A stretch of DNA of 21,413 bases from an uncultured Nitrospira sp. (GCA_902500695.1 CABVRQ010000030.1:1-21413); one strand, 5' to 3'. Numbered from the stretch's first letter, positions 1 through 7,834 are shown. Made by a program: numbers and translations. The notes: generated by a model not told the origin, from the letters alone.

Positions 1-123
1 TGATCCCAAAGTAAGAAGCACATTCAGTTGCCAGACACCGTCAGAATCAATTGAGATTTCTACCAACACTGACAGAACTTGTGGCTCATATCTCCGGCAA
101 TGGAGGTTGCCCCTATAGTCATT

Positions 124-178
124 GGCAGGTATTCATCTTATTGCCGTCATACCCGCGGTTTCAGGCTGGTATCCATCT
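124..178. repeat. Possible REP-like palindrome with a short imperfect direct repeat
   Basis: An inverted repeat ATACCCGC (149-156) / GCTGGTAT (165-172) with one mismatch and an 8-base loop follows GTCAT. The pattern resembles dispersed 'GTCATACCCGC...GGTATCCA' palindromes of many bacterial genomes. In addition, a 15-base motif at 124-138 recurs at 164-178 with 13 of 15 matches. Only a genome-wide count would show whether it is a repeated element. Confidence 0.3.
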
Positions 179-209
179 GAAAAAGGCCAAGTGAAGAAAA
201 GTTGTCGGA

Positions 210-479
210 TTATGAGGAGGCAGAGAGATCACGGTTCGCCGGAATGAATTGCGAGAGGCCATCAGCATCTGGGACAAAGCAGCCCAAAAGAGTAGGAGCA
301 ACAGATGGCAGAATCAGTGGAGTGTCCACGGAAACAAAGTAAGTCCAGTTATTTCCATTTGAAATGGTTTGGACATTGGCGGCCATGGCTGTTGAGCGGA
401 AGCGCCCTACTCTATTTCGGATTCCTTTTCTCTTTGTGAGTTTGAGGTCCATGACATCCCGCCCTCCCAGAGGTTTCAA
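210..479 (-). CDS. Hypothetical small protein, doubtful
   Basis: An 89-codon open frame on the minus strand, divergent from the antiporter gene at 591. A second in-frame ATG (codon 10, at 452) is preceded by GGGAGGG, so an 80-residue product is equally possible. The start of the protein is basic, with no clear membrane segment, signal peptide or known motif. It is the only sizeable open frame in the first 590 bases. I do not recognise it, and it may be a chance frame. Confidence 0.22.
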   Translation of the reverse strand: MKPLGGRDVMDLKLTKRKGIRNRVGRFRSTAMAANVQTISNGNNWTYFVSVDTPLILPSVAPTLLGCFVPDADGLSQFIPANRDLSASS

Positions 480-590
480 GACCGACGCGCGAAGATACTC
501 TTATACAGACAGGTAATGAATAGTGTGGTAGGTATTTAGTACACTGCCGAAATTCCGGGTTCTCCTAACCACTTTAATAAGAGGGCAACG

Positions 591-1655
591 ATGGGACTTA
601 ATTTACTCCTGGTCTTCATCCCCATTGCAGTAGGACTTGACTGGTATGAAGCCAACCCCATTCTCGTCTTCATCGCCTCGGGCCTCGCCATTGTCCCATT
701 AGCGGGTTTGATGGGGCGATCGACGGAAAGCCTGTCGGTCTATATCGGCGCCACCCTGGGAGGATTACTCGCGGCCACGATGGGAAATGCCCCGGAATTG
801 ATTATTTCGATCTTTGCCTTGAAAGCCGGACTTTACGATGTGGTCAAAGCCTCCATCACCGGGTCCATCGTGGGAAACCTGCTGCTCGGGATGGGCCTCG
901 CAATACTCCTCGGCGGTCTTCGCCATAAAGAACAAAAATTCAATGCCACGGCAGCCGGGATGAGTTCGGGACTGTTAACCCTCGCCGGTGTGGGGCTTAT
1001 GGTGCCCGCTCTGTTTCATTTCACTTCCAAACAGGAAGAGGAACTCAGTACCGAAATCGCCGTTGTGCTCTTCATCGCCTACCTGTTAAGTCTGCTGTTC
1101 ACCCTGAAAACTCATCAGCATTTATTTCGGACGGAAGCCGCAGAACCGGCCGAAGGGAGCGGGCAGGAAAAATCGGAAGAAGAAGGGGCATGGAGTAAAA
1201 ACAAGGCCATTGGAATGTTAGCGGCCGTAACAGTGGGCATTGCCTTCATGAGCGAAATATTAACGGGAGCGATTGAACCCGCAGCCGCAGGCATCGGCCT
1301 CACGCCCATCTTTGCCGGTGTGATTTTTCTTGCCGTATTCGGGAATGCGGCCGAGCTGATGAATTCGGTGCGGTTCGCCAGAAATAATCAAATGGATCTG
1401 GTCATGGGAATTGCCGTCGGGGCGAGTACCCAGGTAGTCATGTTTGTCGCGCCGATGCTGGTATTTGTCAGTTACATTCTCGGTCCCAAACCTTTGGATT
1501 TGCTCTTTGTGCCATTTGAAATTGCGGCCATTGTCATCGCGATTCTCGTCAACGGGAACCTCACCAAAGATGGAGAATCCCACTGGATGGAAGGCGTGAT
1601 GTTGTTGGGAGTCTATGTGATTTTGGGCATTGGATTTTTCTATCTCCCGATGTAG
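591..1655 (+). CDS. cax: Ca2+/H+ antiporter, CAX/CaCA family
   Basis: Inner-membrane antiporter of the CaCA superfamily, expected to export Ca2+ (or a similar divalent cation) in exchange for protons. The 354-residue length and roughly eleven hydrophobic segments fit bacterial CAX. Both alpha-repeat signatures are visible: GNAPEL at residues 65-70 and GNAAEL at 251-256, each carrying the conserved glutamate of the ion site. An acidic cytoplasmic linker (about residues 181-200) separates the two halves, as is usual for CAX. The ATG at 591 has AGAGGG a few bases upstream. The next gene begins 12 bases after the stop, so the two are probably co-transcribed. The true cation preference cannot be read from sequence. 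Confidence 0.9.
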   Translation: MGLNLLLVFIPIAVGLDWYEANPILVFIASGLAIVPLAGLMGRSTESLSVYIGATLGGLLAATMGNAPELIISIFALKAGLYDVVKASITGSIVGNLLLGMGLAILLGGLRHKEQKFNATAAGMSSGLLTLAGVGLMVPALFHFTSKQEEELSTEIAVVLFIAYLLSLLFTLKTHQHLFRTEAAEPAEGSGQEKSEEEGAWSKNKAIGMLAAVTVGIAFMSEILTGAIEPAAAGIGLTPIFAGVIFLAVFGNAAELMNSVRFARNNQMDLVMGIAVGASTQVVMFVAPMLVFVSYILGPKPLDLLFVPFEIAAIVIAILVNGNLTKDGESHWMEGVMLLGVYVILGIGFFYLPM

Positions 1656-1667
1656 CCAGGCAAACCC

Positions 1668-2390
1668 ATGGCAAGCTTTGACACAGTCCTCTCCGCACAC
1701 TTTCCGAAGGCGATACCACAAGGTGATTTTGTCAAACGCTCTTATGATCTCTTGCAGGCTGAAGGCTTCCGGGCCGAGAACACCATCGCCTTCGTCAGCC
1801 TGTGCCGGGATGAACTGACCTTGCCCCTCGTCGAGGAAGTAAAAAAAACCTGGGGAGAAGCGTTTATTTTTTCAAGTCTGGGCGGCATGCTTTTCTTGGG
1901 AAAGACCGGCTTCTTAGCCGCGCAGCACCATGCGCCGAATGAGGATGGGCGTGAACGCCATGTCTATTTTGCCCTGCCGCACATCGGCGTGGATGCACAA
2001 GGCGAAATCGGTCGCCACGATCGTCCGGGGCGATTGCAACCGTCCCATGCCTGCGGCGCATTGCACGGCTTTCAAACGGAACTGGCCAATCGGTGCGTCT
2101 CGTTGGGAATCGATCTTGATGACATTGAACAAAGCCTGCTGAAACAACACCTCTTTCGCAAACTCACCTACGGTGACATTCCCGATCTGCTGAGCCTCAC
2201 CAAAATTGCCTATGCGGTGATTCTTGAGGAACTAAAAAGAATGATCCAGTTAACCGTTGACCCCGTCCATAATGACTATGCAGTTCTGACAGGCATCCAA
2301 ATTCACGGTCCACAAGGCATGGAATACATCTGGCCTGGGGAGACCTATTGGGTTCGGGAGGGAATTCAACATGGCTTTGTCCTAAATTAG
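1668..2390 (+). CDS. LCIB/LCIC-like (theta-type) carbonic anhydrase
   Basis: The 240-residue protein matches the limiting-CO2-inducible B/C carbonic anhydrase domain family, known from algal CO2-concentrating systems and found in some bacteria. Zn2+ catalysis of CO2/HCO3- interconversion is expected. The family landmarks are present in order: LCRDE with Cys46 and the Asp48/Arg47 pair, FALPHI with His105, RPGR at about 119-122, and SHACGAL with Cys129. Cys46, His105 and Cys129 are the expected zinc ligands. There is no signal peptide or membrane segment, so it is probably cytoplasmic. It follows cax by 12 bases with only a weak ribosome site, suggesting translational coupling. Some family members are inactive, so activity is inferred from the ligands only. 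Confidence 0.82.
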   Translation: MASFDTVLSAHFPKAIPQGDFVKRSYDLLQAEGFRAENTIAFVSLCRDELTLPLVEEVKKTWGEAFIFSSLGGMLFLGKTGFLAAQHHAPNEDGRERHVYFALPHIGVDAQGEIGRHDRPGRLQPSHACGALHGFQTELANRCVSLGIDLDDIEQSLLKQHLFRKLTYGDIPDLLSLTKIAYAVILEELKRMIQLTVDPVHNDYAVLTGIQIHGPQGMEYIWPGETYWVREGIQHGFVLN

Positions 2391-2445
2391 TCGGATTCTG
2401 CCCCATAAATACCTAGGTACGGTTACACCGGCAGCCAATTCAGAA

Positions 2446-2473
2446 GGGGGAACCCCGTTTTGGGGCTACCCCC
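2446..2473 (+). terminator. Possible hairpin terminator after the carbonic anhydrase gene
   Basis: GGGGG-AA-CCCC, a short loop, then GGGG-CTA-CCCCC form a GC-rich two-part stem 55 bases past the stop codon. The T-run that follows is short (ATTTTGTG), so termination would be imperfect. It separates the cax unit from the metal-transport island. Confidence 0.45.
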
Positions 2474-2528
2474 ATTTTGTGTGGAATGAATTTTTCATAA
2501 AAAATCTACCTATTTCATGATAAATTCC

Positions 2529-2557
2529 TTGCAAAATTTTTGATGTATATTTATAAG
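2529..2557 (+). promoter_or_regulatory. Candidate sigma70-type promoter for the metal-transport island
   Basis: TTGCAA (2529-2534) and TATAAG (2552-2557) are separated by exactly 17 bases within a clearly AT-rich stretch. They lie 55 bases upstream of the first DUF5132-like gene. No operator palindrome was obvious, so the regulator, if any, is unknown. Confidence 0.45.
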
Positions 2558-2612
2558 TAAACCGCAAGTGGAGAAGGTGTGAATAACTATTACTTGAAGG
2601 AGGGTTTGACAA

Positions 2613-2852
2613 ATGGAAGCTGTAATTGGCGGTGCGGTTGTTGGAGCAGTGGTAGGAGTGGCAGCCCCGTCCCTTCTGTCCGGAATCGGTGGAATATTTC
2701 GTCCCTTGATCAAGGAAGTTCTGAAGGGAGGCATTGTCGCCTATGCCGCCGTTTCAGAAATGGTTGCTGAGACCGGTGAACAATTCAATGATATTGTCGC
2801 GGAAGCAAAAGCAGAAATTGCCAAGCCAGCGAAAGCCAAATCCTCAAAATGA
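2613..2852 (+). CDS. DUF5132-like small membrane protein, copy 1
   Basis: A 79-residue protein with a glycine/valine-rich single membrane helix (about residues 4-22). A linker with FRPLIKE (30-36) and KGGIVAY follows, then an amphipathic Glu-rich helix with GEQFND and AEAKAE, and a Lys-rich tail. The layout fits DUF5132 and recalls mycobacterial PacL (DUF1490) proteins, which partner metal P-type ATPases: N-terminal helix, then a helix of the type E-x2-D-x2-AEA. Unlike PacL1, the tail is lysine-rich and lacks an Asp/His metal-binding end. The ATG has AAGGAGGG at 8 bases. It opens the cluster leading to the ATPase. A partner or chaperone role is inferred. Confidence 0.8.
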   Translation: MEAVIGGAVVGAVVGVAAPSLLSGIGGIFRPLIKEVLKGGIVAYAAVSEMVAETGEQFNDIVAEAKAEIAKPAKAKSSK

Positions 2853-2871
2853 AGCAGTTATAGGTCAGAAC

Positions 2872-3180
2872 ATGTCTCAAACGGATAAAGAAGATCCTGA
2901 ATCCACGGGCAACTCGCAAGCCGAGAGCGGTCAAGGGGGAATTTCAGGAGCGTTCCGCCCTTTATTCAAAGAGCTCGTGAAAGCCGGCATAGTGGCATTC
3001 GACACGGTCTCGGAGAAGACTTCCGTGGTGGCGAAACAATTCAATGACCTCCTGGAAGAGGCACGCTCGGAAGCCCTAAAAACACCATCCCCTGGAAGCG
3101 GCCAGGGAGAAACTAGTAAAAAAACCAGGGGGAGCAAACCGGAAAAGCGAAGGACGAAAAAAGATGAAGCAGGAGAGTGA
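2872..3180 (+). CDS. DUF5132-like protein without membrane helix, copy 2
   Basis: The 102-residue product shares the core of copy 1: FRPLFKELVKAGIVAF (about residues 28-43), then SEK, KQFND and EEARSE. The N-terminal glycine-rich membrane helix is replaced by a polar, Gln/Ser/Glu-rich leader. The C-terminus (about 75-102) is strongly charged with many Lys and Arg. It starts 20 bases after copy 1 with a weak ribosome site, and its end overlaps the next gene by 17 bases, indicating coupled translation. It may act as a soluble counterpart of the membrane copies. An upstream in-frame ATG exists but lies inside copy 1, so 2872 is preferred. Confidence 0.68.
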   Translation: MSQTDKEDPESTGNSQAESGQGGISGAFRPLFKELVKAGIVAFDTVSEKTSVVAKQFNDLLEEARSEALKTPSPGSGQGETSKKTRGSKPEKRRTKKDEAGE

Positions 3181-3556
3181 CACTCAGATTCTCCATGCCT
3201 TGCCTGGTCGGGTACGTCTTAAGCTTCACCGGCTGAAAAACAATATCGTCTATGCGGCTGACATTCAACGCGACCTTCTTGAATTTTCGGGAATTAAACG
3301 TGTGGCGGCTAACCCCCAAACGGGTAGCCTCCTCATTGAATACGATCAAAATATTGTAGAAGTCCTAGGCCTCCATCCCTCTGTTTCTTCCTGCTTAGGC
3401 TTACCTCTCTCCAATTTAAAAACACCGTCAGCAAAAATTCCCGCTCCGGAAAAAGGTCGCACTCAATCCTCAAAAACAACGCGAACAGACAAGGCAAAAA
3501 TACCCAAAAAGGCTCCACCAAAGAAGCCTTCAAAGAAAACAAGAGCCAAATCCTAG
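3164..3556 (+). CDS. Stand-alone HMA_2-like domain protein
   Basis: A 130-residue protein with an N-terminal ferredoxin-like HMA_2-type domain (about residues 7-68). It begins with HALPGRVRLKL and ends with a strand of the form GSLLIEYD. No CxxC metal-binding pair is present, which is usual for this family and unlike classical HMA domains. The C-terminal 50 residues are Lys/Pro-rich and probably disordered. The same HxLPGRxRLKL opening occurs at the start of the neighbouring ATPase, so this may be a detached regulatory or docking module. It overlaps the preceding gene by 17 bases, with AAGGA upstream of its ATG. Confidence 0.78.
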   Translation: MKQESDTQILHALPGRVRLKLHRLKNNIVYAADIQRDLLEFSGIKRVAANPQTGSLLIEYDQNIVEVLGLHPSVSSCLGLPLSNLKTPSAKIPAPEKGRTQSSKTTRTDKAKIPKKAPPKKPSKKTRAKS

Positions 3557-3684
3557 ATCTGACAATTGTGGGTTTACCAACACGGTTGATTCATCCCACG
3601 AGATAAAAATCGACTGAAAATTGCGTCCGGGTTTCAATTGGTTTCCCTTTTATTCCCCCATTTCTTCTGCAAAGGATTTATCAT

Positions 3685-6288
3685 ATGAGCTCCCCCTCTG
3701 CATCCATCGTCCATGCTCTCCCTGGTCGTCTTCGATTAAAGTTGTCCGGGTTTGAGCAAAATATTGACTCTGCAGATGGGATCGATCTCAAACTTTCCAG
3801 ACTGGAAGGGGTAGAGGAAGTCACGAAAAATTCAGCGACAGGGCACCTCATTCTTCACTATGACCAATCTCAGGCTACCAATCCGAAGTTCTTTCGCATG
3901 GTAGCGAAAACCCTTGGAGTCTCACCCAAAGATATCTTCATCGAGAATCCCGACACATCATTTGGGGAAACAGGGCATGACAAGAGTAACGGGAATGGCG
4001 TAAAGCCCTCTTCCAAGGGAAAACCTTTCGCATTACCTGCCAGAATGCCCAATATCCTGGCCTCCACTGAAATCATCCACTCGCTTCCGGAGCGAGTGCG
4101 TCTTCGTGTCCCTGCCTTGCAGGTTCGTGCCCAGCTTGTCGAAGCCCTGCATATTTTTTTCCAAGACCAGGAGGGTATTCAGGAGGTCAGTGTCAACTCC
4201 AGATGCTATAGTGTCACGGTGACATTTGACCCAACCCGGTGGGACGGAGAAAGACTCTGCCAGTTCCTGCGAGGCCTTCGTCATGAAGACATTGAGGCCT
4301 ACCAGCCCAAACAGGTCACACAAGAACAGGCAAATAATGACATCGATGAGGAATCGGGCCCGGAACTATGGTATTCAAGCACCGGTATTGCCATCGCCCT
4401 GTTCGTCCAACCCCTAGCACCTATTGCTGTACCCATCTTCCTCCTGGCCGCTGCCCTGCCTATGCTCAAACGAGCCTACCATTCTGTCGCGGTTGACGGA
4501 AAACTGAATGTGGATGTTCTTGATGCCTCGGCGACTGCGCTGATGTCGATACAAGGTGCCTTTCCCCTGGCGACAGGTATGGTCTTTTTAATCAATGTTG
4601 CGGACTATATTCGAGACCTGACGGTCTTACAGTCCAAGAAGGCCATTGAAGAAGTCCTGGCCTACCAGAAGACCCGGGCTTGGGTCATTCGAGACGGCCA
4701 AACGATTCAGATTCCCGTCAGCGAGATTCAACGAGGAGAAACCGTGGTGGTCTACCCCGGGGAACGGATTTCCATAGATGGGACCGTCCAATCGGGCAAA
4801 GCCCTGGTGGATCAGGCCACCTTAACCGGCGAATCCATGCCGGTTGAAAAAAACTCCGGCGACCCGGTCTATGCCGCTACAGTCCTACGTGAAGGGGAAC
4901 TGTATATTCAGGCAGAGCAAATCGGCGATGAAACCGAGGCCGCCCGAATTGTGCGGTTGGTTGAAGGCGCCCCAGCCAGAGAGACCAAAATTCAAAACTA
5001 TGCCGTGAAATGGGCCAATGACCTGGTTCCCTATAGCTTTGGCCTTGGCGCGGTTGGAGCCGTGATTGGCGGCGGTATTCCCGGCGCAGCCGCCGTGTTG
5101 ATTGTGGACTATGGGACGGGAATCAGAATCGCGGCTCCCACGACCGTCCTCTGCTCCATGACCAAAGCGATCCGCCATGGCATTTTGATTAAAGGCGGGC
5201 GCCACATGGAAAATCTCGCTGAGGTGGATGCCGTGGTCTTTGATAAAACGGGCACCTTAACCATGGGGCACCCCGACGTGGTGGACATTTATCCACTTGG
5301 CTCTTTCACCGCAGATGAGGTTTTGACGTTGGCAGCGGCTGCCGAGAATCGGCTGACACACCCTGTGGCCCAGGCGATTGTCCGTGCTGCGCAGGAACGT
5401 GGACTGATTATCCCCGAGCGAACCACCTCGGACTACACCCTGGGATTGGGTGTTGAATCCATAGTGGACGGTCAGATCGTGCTGGTAGGGAATCACCGGT
5501 ATATGACGGGACAACACATCACCCTTTCGAAAAAGATTAAAACGCAGATTAGCGAAATGGAAGACCGCGCCGTCTCTCCCCTCTGTGTGGCCGTGGATGG
5601 GAAACTCGCAGGCCTGTTGTCCTATACCGATCCTATCAGGCCGGAGGCCGCTGAAGTGATTCATGCTCTCAAGGAACGTGGGATTAAGGAAATCGTCATG
5701 CTCACAGGGGACCATGAAAAAGTGGCGAAACGCGTTGCCATGGACTTAGGAATTGACCGCTACATTGCCGAAGTCTTCCCTGGCCACAAAGCGGATGTGG
5801 TGAAGGACCTTCAGCGACAGGGATACAAGGTGGCGGTCGTAGGAGATGGAATTAACGACTCACCGGCCCTTGCCTTTGCCGATGTCGGAATTGCCGTGGA
5901 GGGTGGAACCCAGGTGGCTCAGGATACGGCCCATGTGACCTTATTACATGGCGGTCTGTGGAAAATTCCCGCAGCCATTGATATTAGCCGGGAAGCCATC
6001 AGCTTGATCCATCAAAACTGGAAAATAATATCTATCCCGAATACCATTGCGCTGGGATTGGCCTGCATTGGCATTCTCGGTCCCATCGGTGCAACCTTAC
6101 TCAGTAATGGATCGGCCATCATTGCCACCTTGAATGGCCTTCGACCCATCATGGGAAAGCCCGCCGAACCACCACGGACTATACGAATACTGGAATCACA
6201 GATTAAACAAACCGACATGTGGGAAAATGAGCCAACAGACAAACGTCAGCCGGTTTCCGAGGGAGAACTTATAGAGCTTTCCGCGTAA
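3685..6288 (+). CDS. P1B-like heavy-metal P-type ATPase with two HMA_2-like domains and no CPx motif
   Basis: An 867-residue membrane ATPase. Two HMA_2-like domains lie at about 8-62 (HALPGRLRLKL) and 130-185 (HSLPERVRLRV), both lacking CxxC. The catalytic motifs are intact: TGES 381-384, phosphorylation site DKTGT at 520-524, HP 559-560, TGDH 674-677 and GDGIND 720-725. Membrane helices are visible at about 230-265, 284-306, 450-472, 475-495 and in the last quarter. The sixth-helix position where P1B pumps carry CPC, SPC or similar reads DYGTGIRIAAP (475-485), so the transported ion cannot be assigned. It is flanked on both sides by DUF5132-like genes, resembling ATPase-PacL pairs. ATG 3685 has AAAGGA at 8 bases. 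Confidence 0.92.
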   Translation: MSSPSASIVHALPGRLRLKLSGFEQNIDSADGIDLKLSRLEGVEEVTKNSATGHLILHYDQSQATNPKFFRMVAKTLGVSPKDIFIENPDTSFGETGHDKSNGNGVKPSSKGKPFALPARMPNILASTEIIHSLPERVRLRVPALQVRAQLVEALHIFFQDQEGIQEVSVNSRCYSVTVTFDPTRWDGERLCQFLRGLRHEDIEAYQPKQVTQEQANNDIDEESGPELWYSSTGIAIALFVQPLAPIAVPIFLLAAALPMLKRAYHSVAVDGKLNVDVLDASATALMSIQGAFPLATGMVFLINVADYIRDLTVLQSKKAIEEVLAYQKTRAWVIRDGQTIQIPVSEIQRGETVVVYPGERISIDGTVQSGKALVDQATLTGESMPVEKNSGDPVYAATVLREGELYIQAEQIGDETEAARIVRLVEGAPARETKIQNYAVKWANDLVPYSFGLGAVGAVIGGGIPGAAAVLIVDYGTGIRIAAPTTVLCSMTKAIRHGILIKGGRHMENLAEVDAVVFDKTGTLTMGHPDVVDIYPLGSFTADEVLTLAAAAENRLTHPVAQAIVRAAQERGLIIPERTTSDYTLGLGVESIVDGQIVLVGNHRYMTGQHITLSKKIKTQISEMEDRAVSPLCVAVDGKLAGLLSYTDPIRPEAAEVIHALKERGIKEIVMLTGDHEKVAKRVAMDLGIDRYIAEVFPGHKADVVKDLQRQGYKVAVVGDGINDSPALAFADVGIAVEGGTQVAQDTAHVTLLHGGLWKIPAAIDISREAISLIHQNWKIISIPNTIALGLACIGILGPIGATLLSNGSAIIATLNGLRPIMGKPAEPPRTIRILESQIKQTDMWENEPTDKRQPVSEGELIELSA

Positions 6289-6392
6289 CGCAAGGGATTC
6301 AGACCTGAGGAGTGTGACCGGTTTTTGTCAGTATTGCCGGGTACAGCCTTCAGAACACAACGCAAATCTATTCAAGAAGGGAGTAAGAAATA

Positions 6393-6632
6393 ATGTTACC
6401 AATCATTGGTGGTATAGTCGTTGGAGCGATTGCAGCTGTAGCAGCCCCATCACTTTTTTCGGCAGTCACTTCGGGGGTGCGGACCATGGCCAAGGAAGCC
6501 ATGAAAGGGGGAATGGCAGCCTATTCATCGGCATCAGAATATGTTTCTGAGTCAGGGGAGCAATTTCAAGATCTTGTCGCTGAGGCCAAATCTGAAGTCA
6601 ATCAGGCAAAGAACACAAACGTCAAAGGGTAG
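6393..6632 (+). CDS. DUF5132-like small membrane protein, copy 3
   Basis: A 79-residue paralogue of copy 1, of equal length. A glycine/alanine/valine-rich membrane helix spans about 4-22, then VRTMAKEAMKGGMAAY, SEYVSESGEQFQD and LVAEAKSE. It is most like copy 1 in the final helix. GGGAG lies about 9 bases before the ATG. It follows the ATPase by 104 bases on the same strand. As with copy 1, a role as a small partner of the ATPase is inferred from context and architecture only. Confidence 0.8.
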   Translation: MLPIIGGIVVGAIAAVAAPSLFSAVTSGVRTMAKEAMKGGMAAYSSASEYVSESGEQFQDLVAEAKSEVNQAKNTNVKG

Positions 6633-6695
6633 ATTGCTCCATACGGGAATAAGAAAAGACACCTAATAAAGAATTCAAAAAACGAGGAGGATGCC

Positions 6696-6911
6696 ATGGA
6701 GACAGGCGTTGCGGGTTTAGTATGGGGTGCAATCGGATTCGTGGCTACGGCTGCGGTGGGGTACTTTTCGCCCTATATCATATCCGGTCTTCAGCAAAGT
6801 ATTCGTCCTGTCATAAAAGGAATCGTCAAGGGCGGGTTGATTGTGGAAGCCACCTTTTCCGACCTGGTCAGTGAGGCTCAGGCGGAATTAACCCATTCAT
6901 CGTCGTCGTAA
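6696..6911 (+). CDS. DUF5132-like small membrane protein, copy 4
   Basis: A 71-residue protein with a longer N-terminal hydrophobic segment (about 4-33), then IRPVIKGIVKGGLIVEA and SDLVSEAQAEL, ending in a serine run. The central R-P-x2-K-x3-K-G-G pattern is shared with the other copies, but the second helix is shortened. GAGGAGG lies 6 bases before the ATG, an excellent ribosome site. It begins 63 bases after copy 3. Confidence 0.78.
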   Translation: METGVAGLVWGAIGFVATAAVGYFSPYIISGLQQSIRPVIKGIVKGGLIVEATFSDLVSEAQAELTHSSSS

Positions 6912-6978
6912 TTCTCTTCCATCTCTATAGGTCGGGTTCCACGATTTCCCGGCCTTGAATTCTTCACATGGATTTACA

Positions 6979-7032
6979 CCCCATCATGGTTTCGCTAGAA
7001 TTCTGTGATGGATTGGGGCTAAGGGGTTTTTT
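6979..7032 (+). terminator. Weak hairpin with T-run between small membrane protein genes
   Basis: CCATCA (6981-6986) can pair with TGATGG (7006-7011), extended by CC/GG across a bulge. GGGG and six T residues follow at 7023-7032. The stem is imperfect and the loop long, so it could be a partial terminator or chance. It lies just before the gene at 7050. Confidence 0.3.
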
Positions 7033-7049
7033 ATTATAAGGATGTTTAC

Positions 7050-7400
7050 ATGGCGAAACGCGCAACCAGCAGAACAAAAACAGCATCATTAGAGACTGCA
7101 TCATTGAGTGACTCACTCGCCGGAAGTGGCAAAGAGGCTTTAGGCGGCCTCGAGGGATGCATTACCTCGCTCACCGGTGGGATTTGGGAAATATTTCACG
7201 AACATCCCAACGTCGGTGGGATGTTGACTGGAGGTTTGGGCATTGGTGCAGCCATGGCCATTGGTGTCGCTGAGATTGTAGCGGGAGTCGCCGCCGGCTA
7301 TCTCGGGTACAGAATTTTTGCCTATGGAGAGACGTTTACCGAGGCCATTGAAAAGACCATCGAGTTCAGGGAAGGCAAGCTCTCAAAAGAGGAACTATAG
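7050..7400 (+). CDS. Glycine-rich small membrane protein of the ATPase island, no assigned family
   Basis: A 116-residue protein. Its N-terminus (1-35) is polar, rich in Thr, Ser and Lys. A middle part containing FHEHPNVGG leads into a long glycine/alanine-rich hydrophobic segment (about 55-90) with repeated GxG and AxxG spacing. A short charged amphipathic tail (about 91-116) rich in Glu and Lys ends the protein. The order of glycine-rich helix then Glu/Lys helix is that of the DUF5132-like neighbours, but the R-P-x2-K core is missing, so homology is uncertain. AAGGA lies 7 bases before the ATG. I infer it belongs to the same membrane assembly. Confidence 0.7.
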   Translation: MAKRATSRTKTASLETASLSDSLAGSGKEALGGLEGCITSLTGGIWEIFHEHPNVGGMLTGGLGIGAAMAIGVAEIVAGVAAGYLGYRIFAYGETFTEAIEKTIEFREGKLSKEEL

Positions 7401-7834
7401 CAATCAATTCGGTTTAAAAACCAAGGAATGTTGGCCATGGCAGTCTGTCTTCACACCATCACAGGAGTCTCTTCCGGGTTGTTCATACCCAAGTTTTCCC
7501 TCCTTTCGATCGTCCTACAAAATTCAAAAATGACCTTAGTCCTTTCCACAACATAAAATTTCATTGGCGAAGATACCTTGCTGATGCCTATTCTTCTTCA
7601 CTGTTCCATAAGGGCATTCGATATTGGGCGGCGATGCCTATAAGAACGTGATAAATAGCATCATGGCAATACTCTGTGGGGTAATCAGAAACAATCAATG
7701 GAGTGCCCGATGTGGGTTCGCCAATGAATGGGAAAGAGTGCTATTCTTGGGAAGTAAAAATTGTCCCAATTATTTCCTCATTGAATAGGATTGCGTACGG
7801 GAACGATATCACCCCCAAAAAAGGAGAAGTCAAC
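7401..7834. other. Gene-poor stretch
   Basis: No convincing gene is seen. A 39-codon frame (7437-7556) with AAGGA upstream is the only candidate, and nothing in it is recognisable. Short frames on both strands are interrupted by stops. The stretch may be decayed sequence. Confidence 0.5.

Noticed and set aside
1260..1721. A 153-codon minus-strand frame opposite the antiporter
   Set aside because: It is rich in His, Gln and Asp, as typical of the reverse complement of membrane-protein codons, and has no recognisable domain.
7437..7556. 39-codon frame with AAGGA upstream
   Set aside because: Composition is mixed, no membrane or known pattern is clear, and surrounding sequence looks decayed; not strong enough to call.
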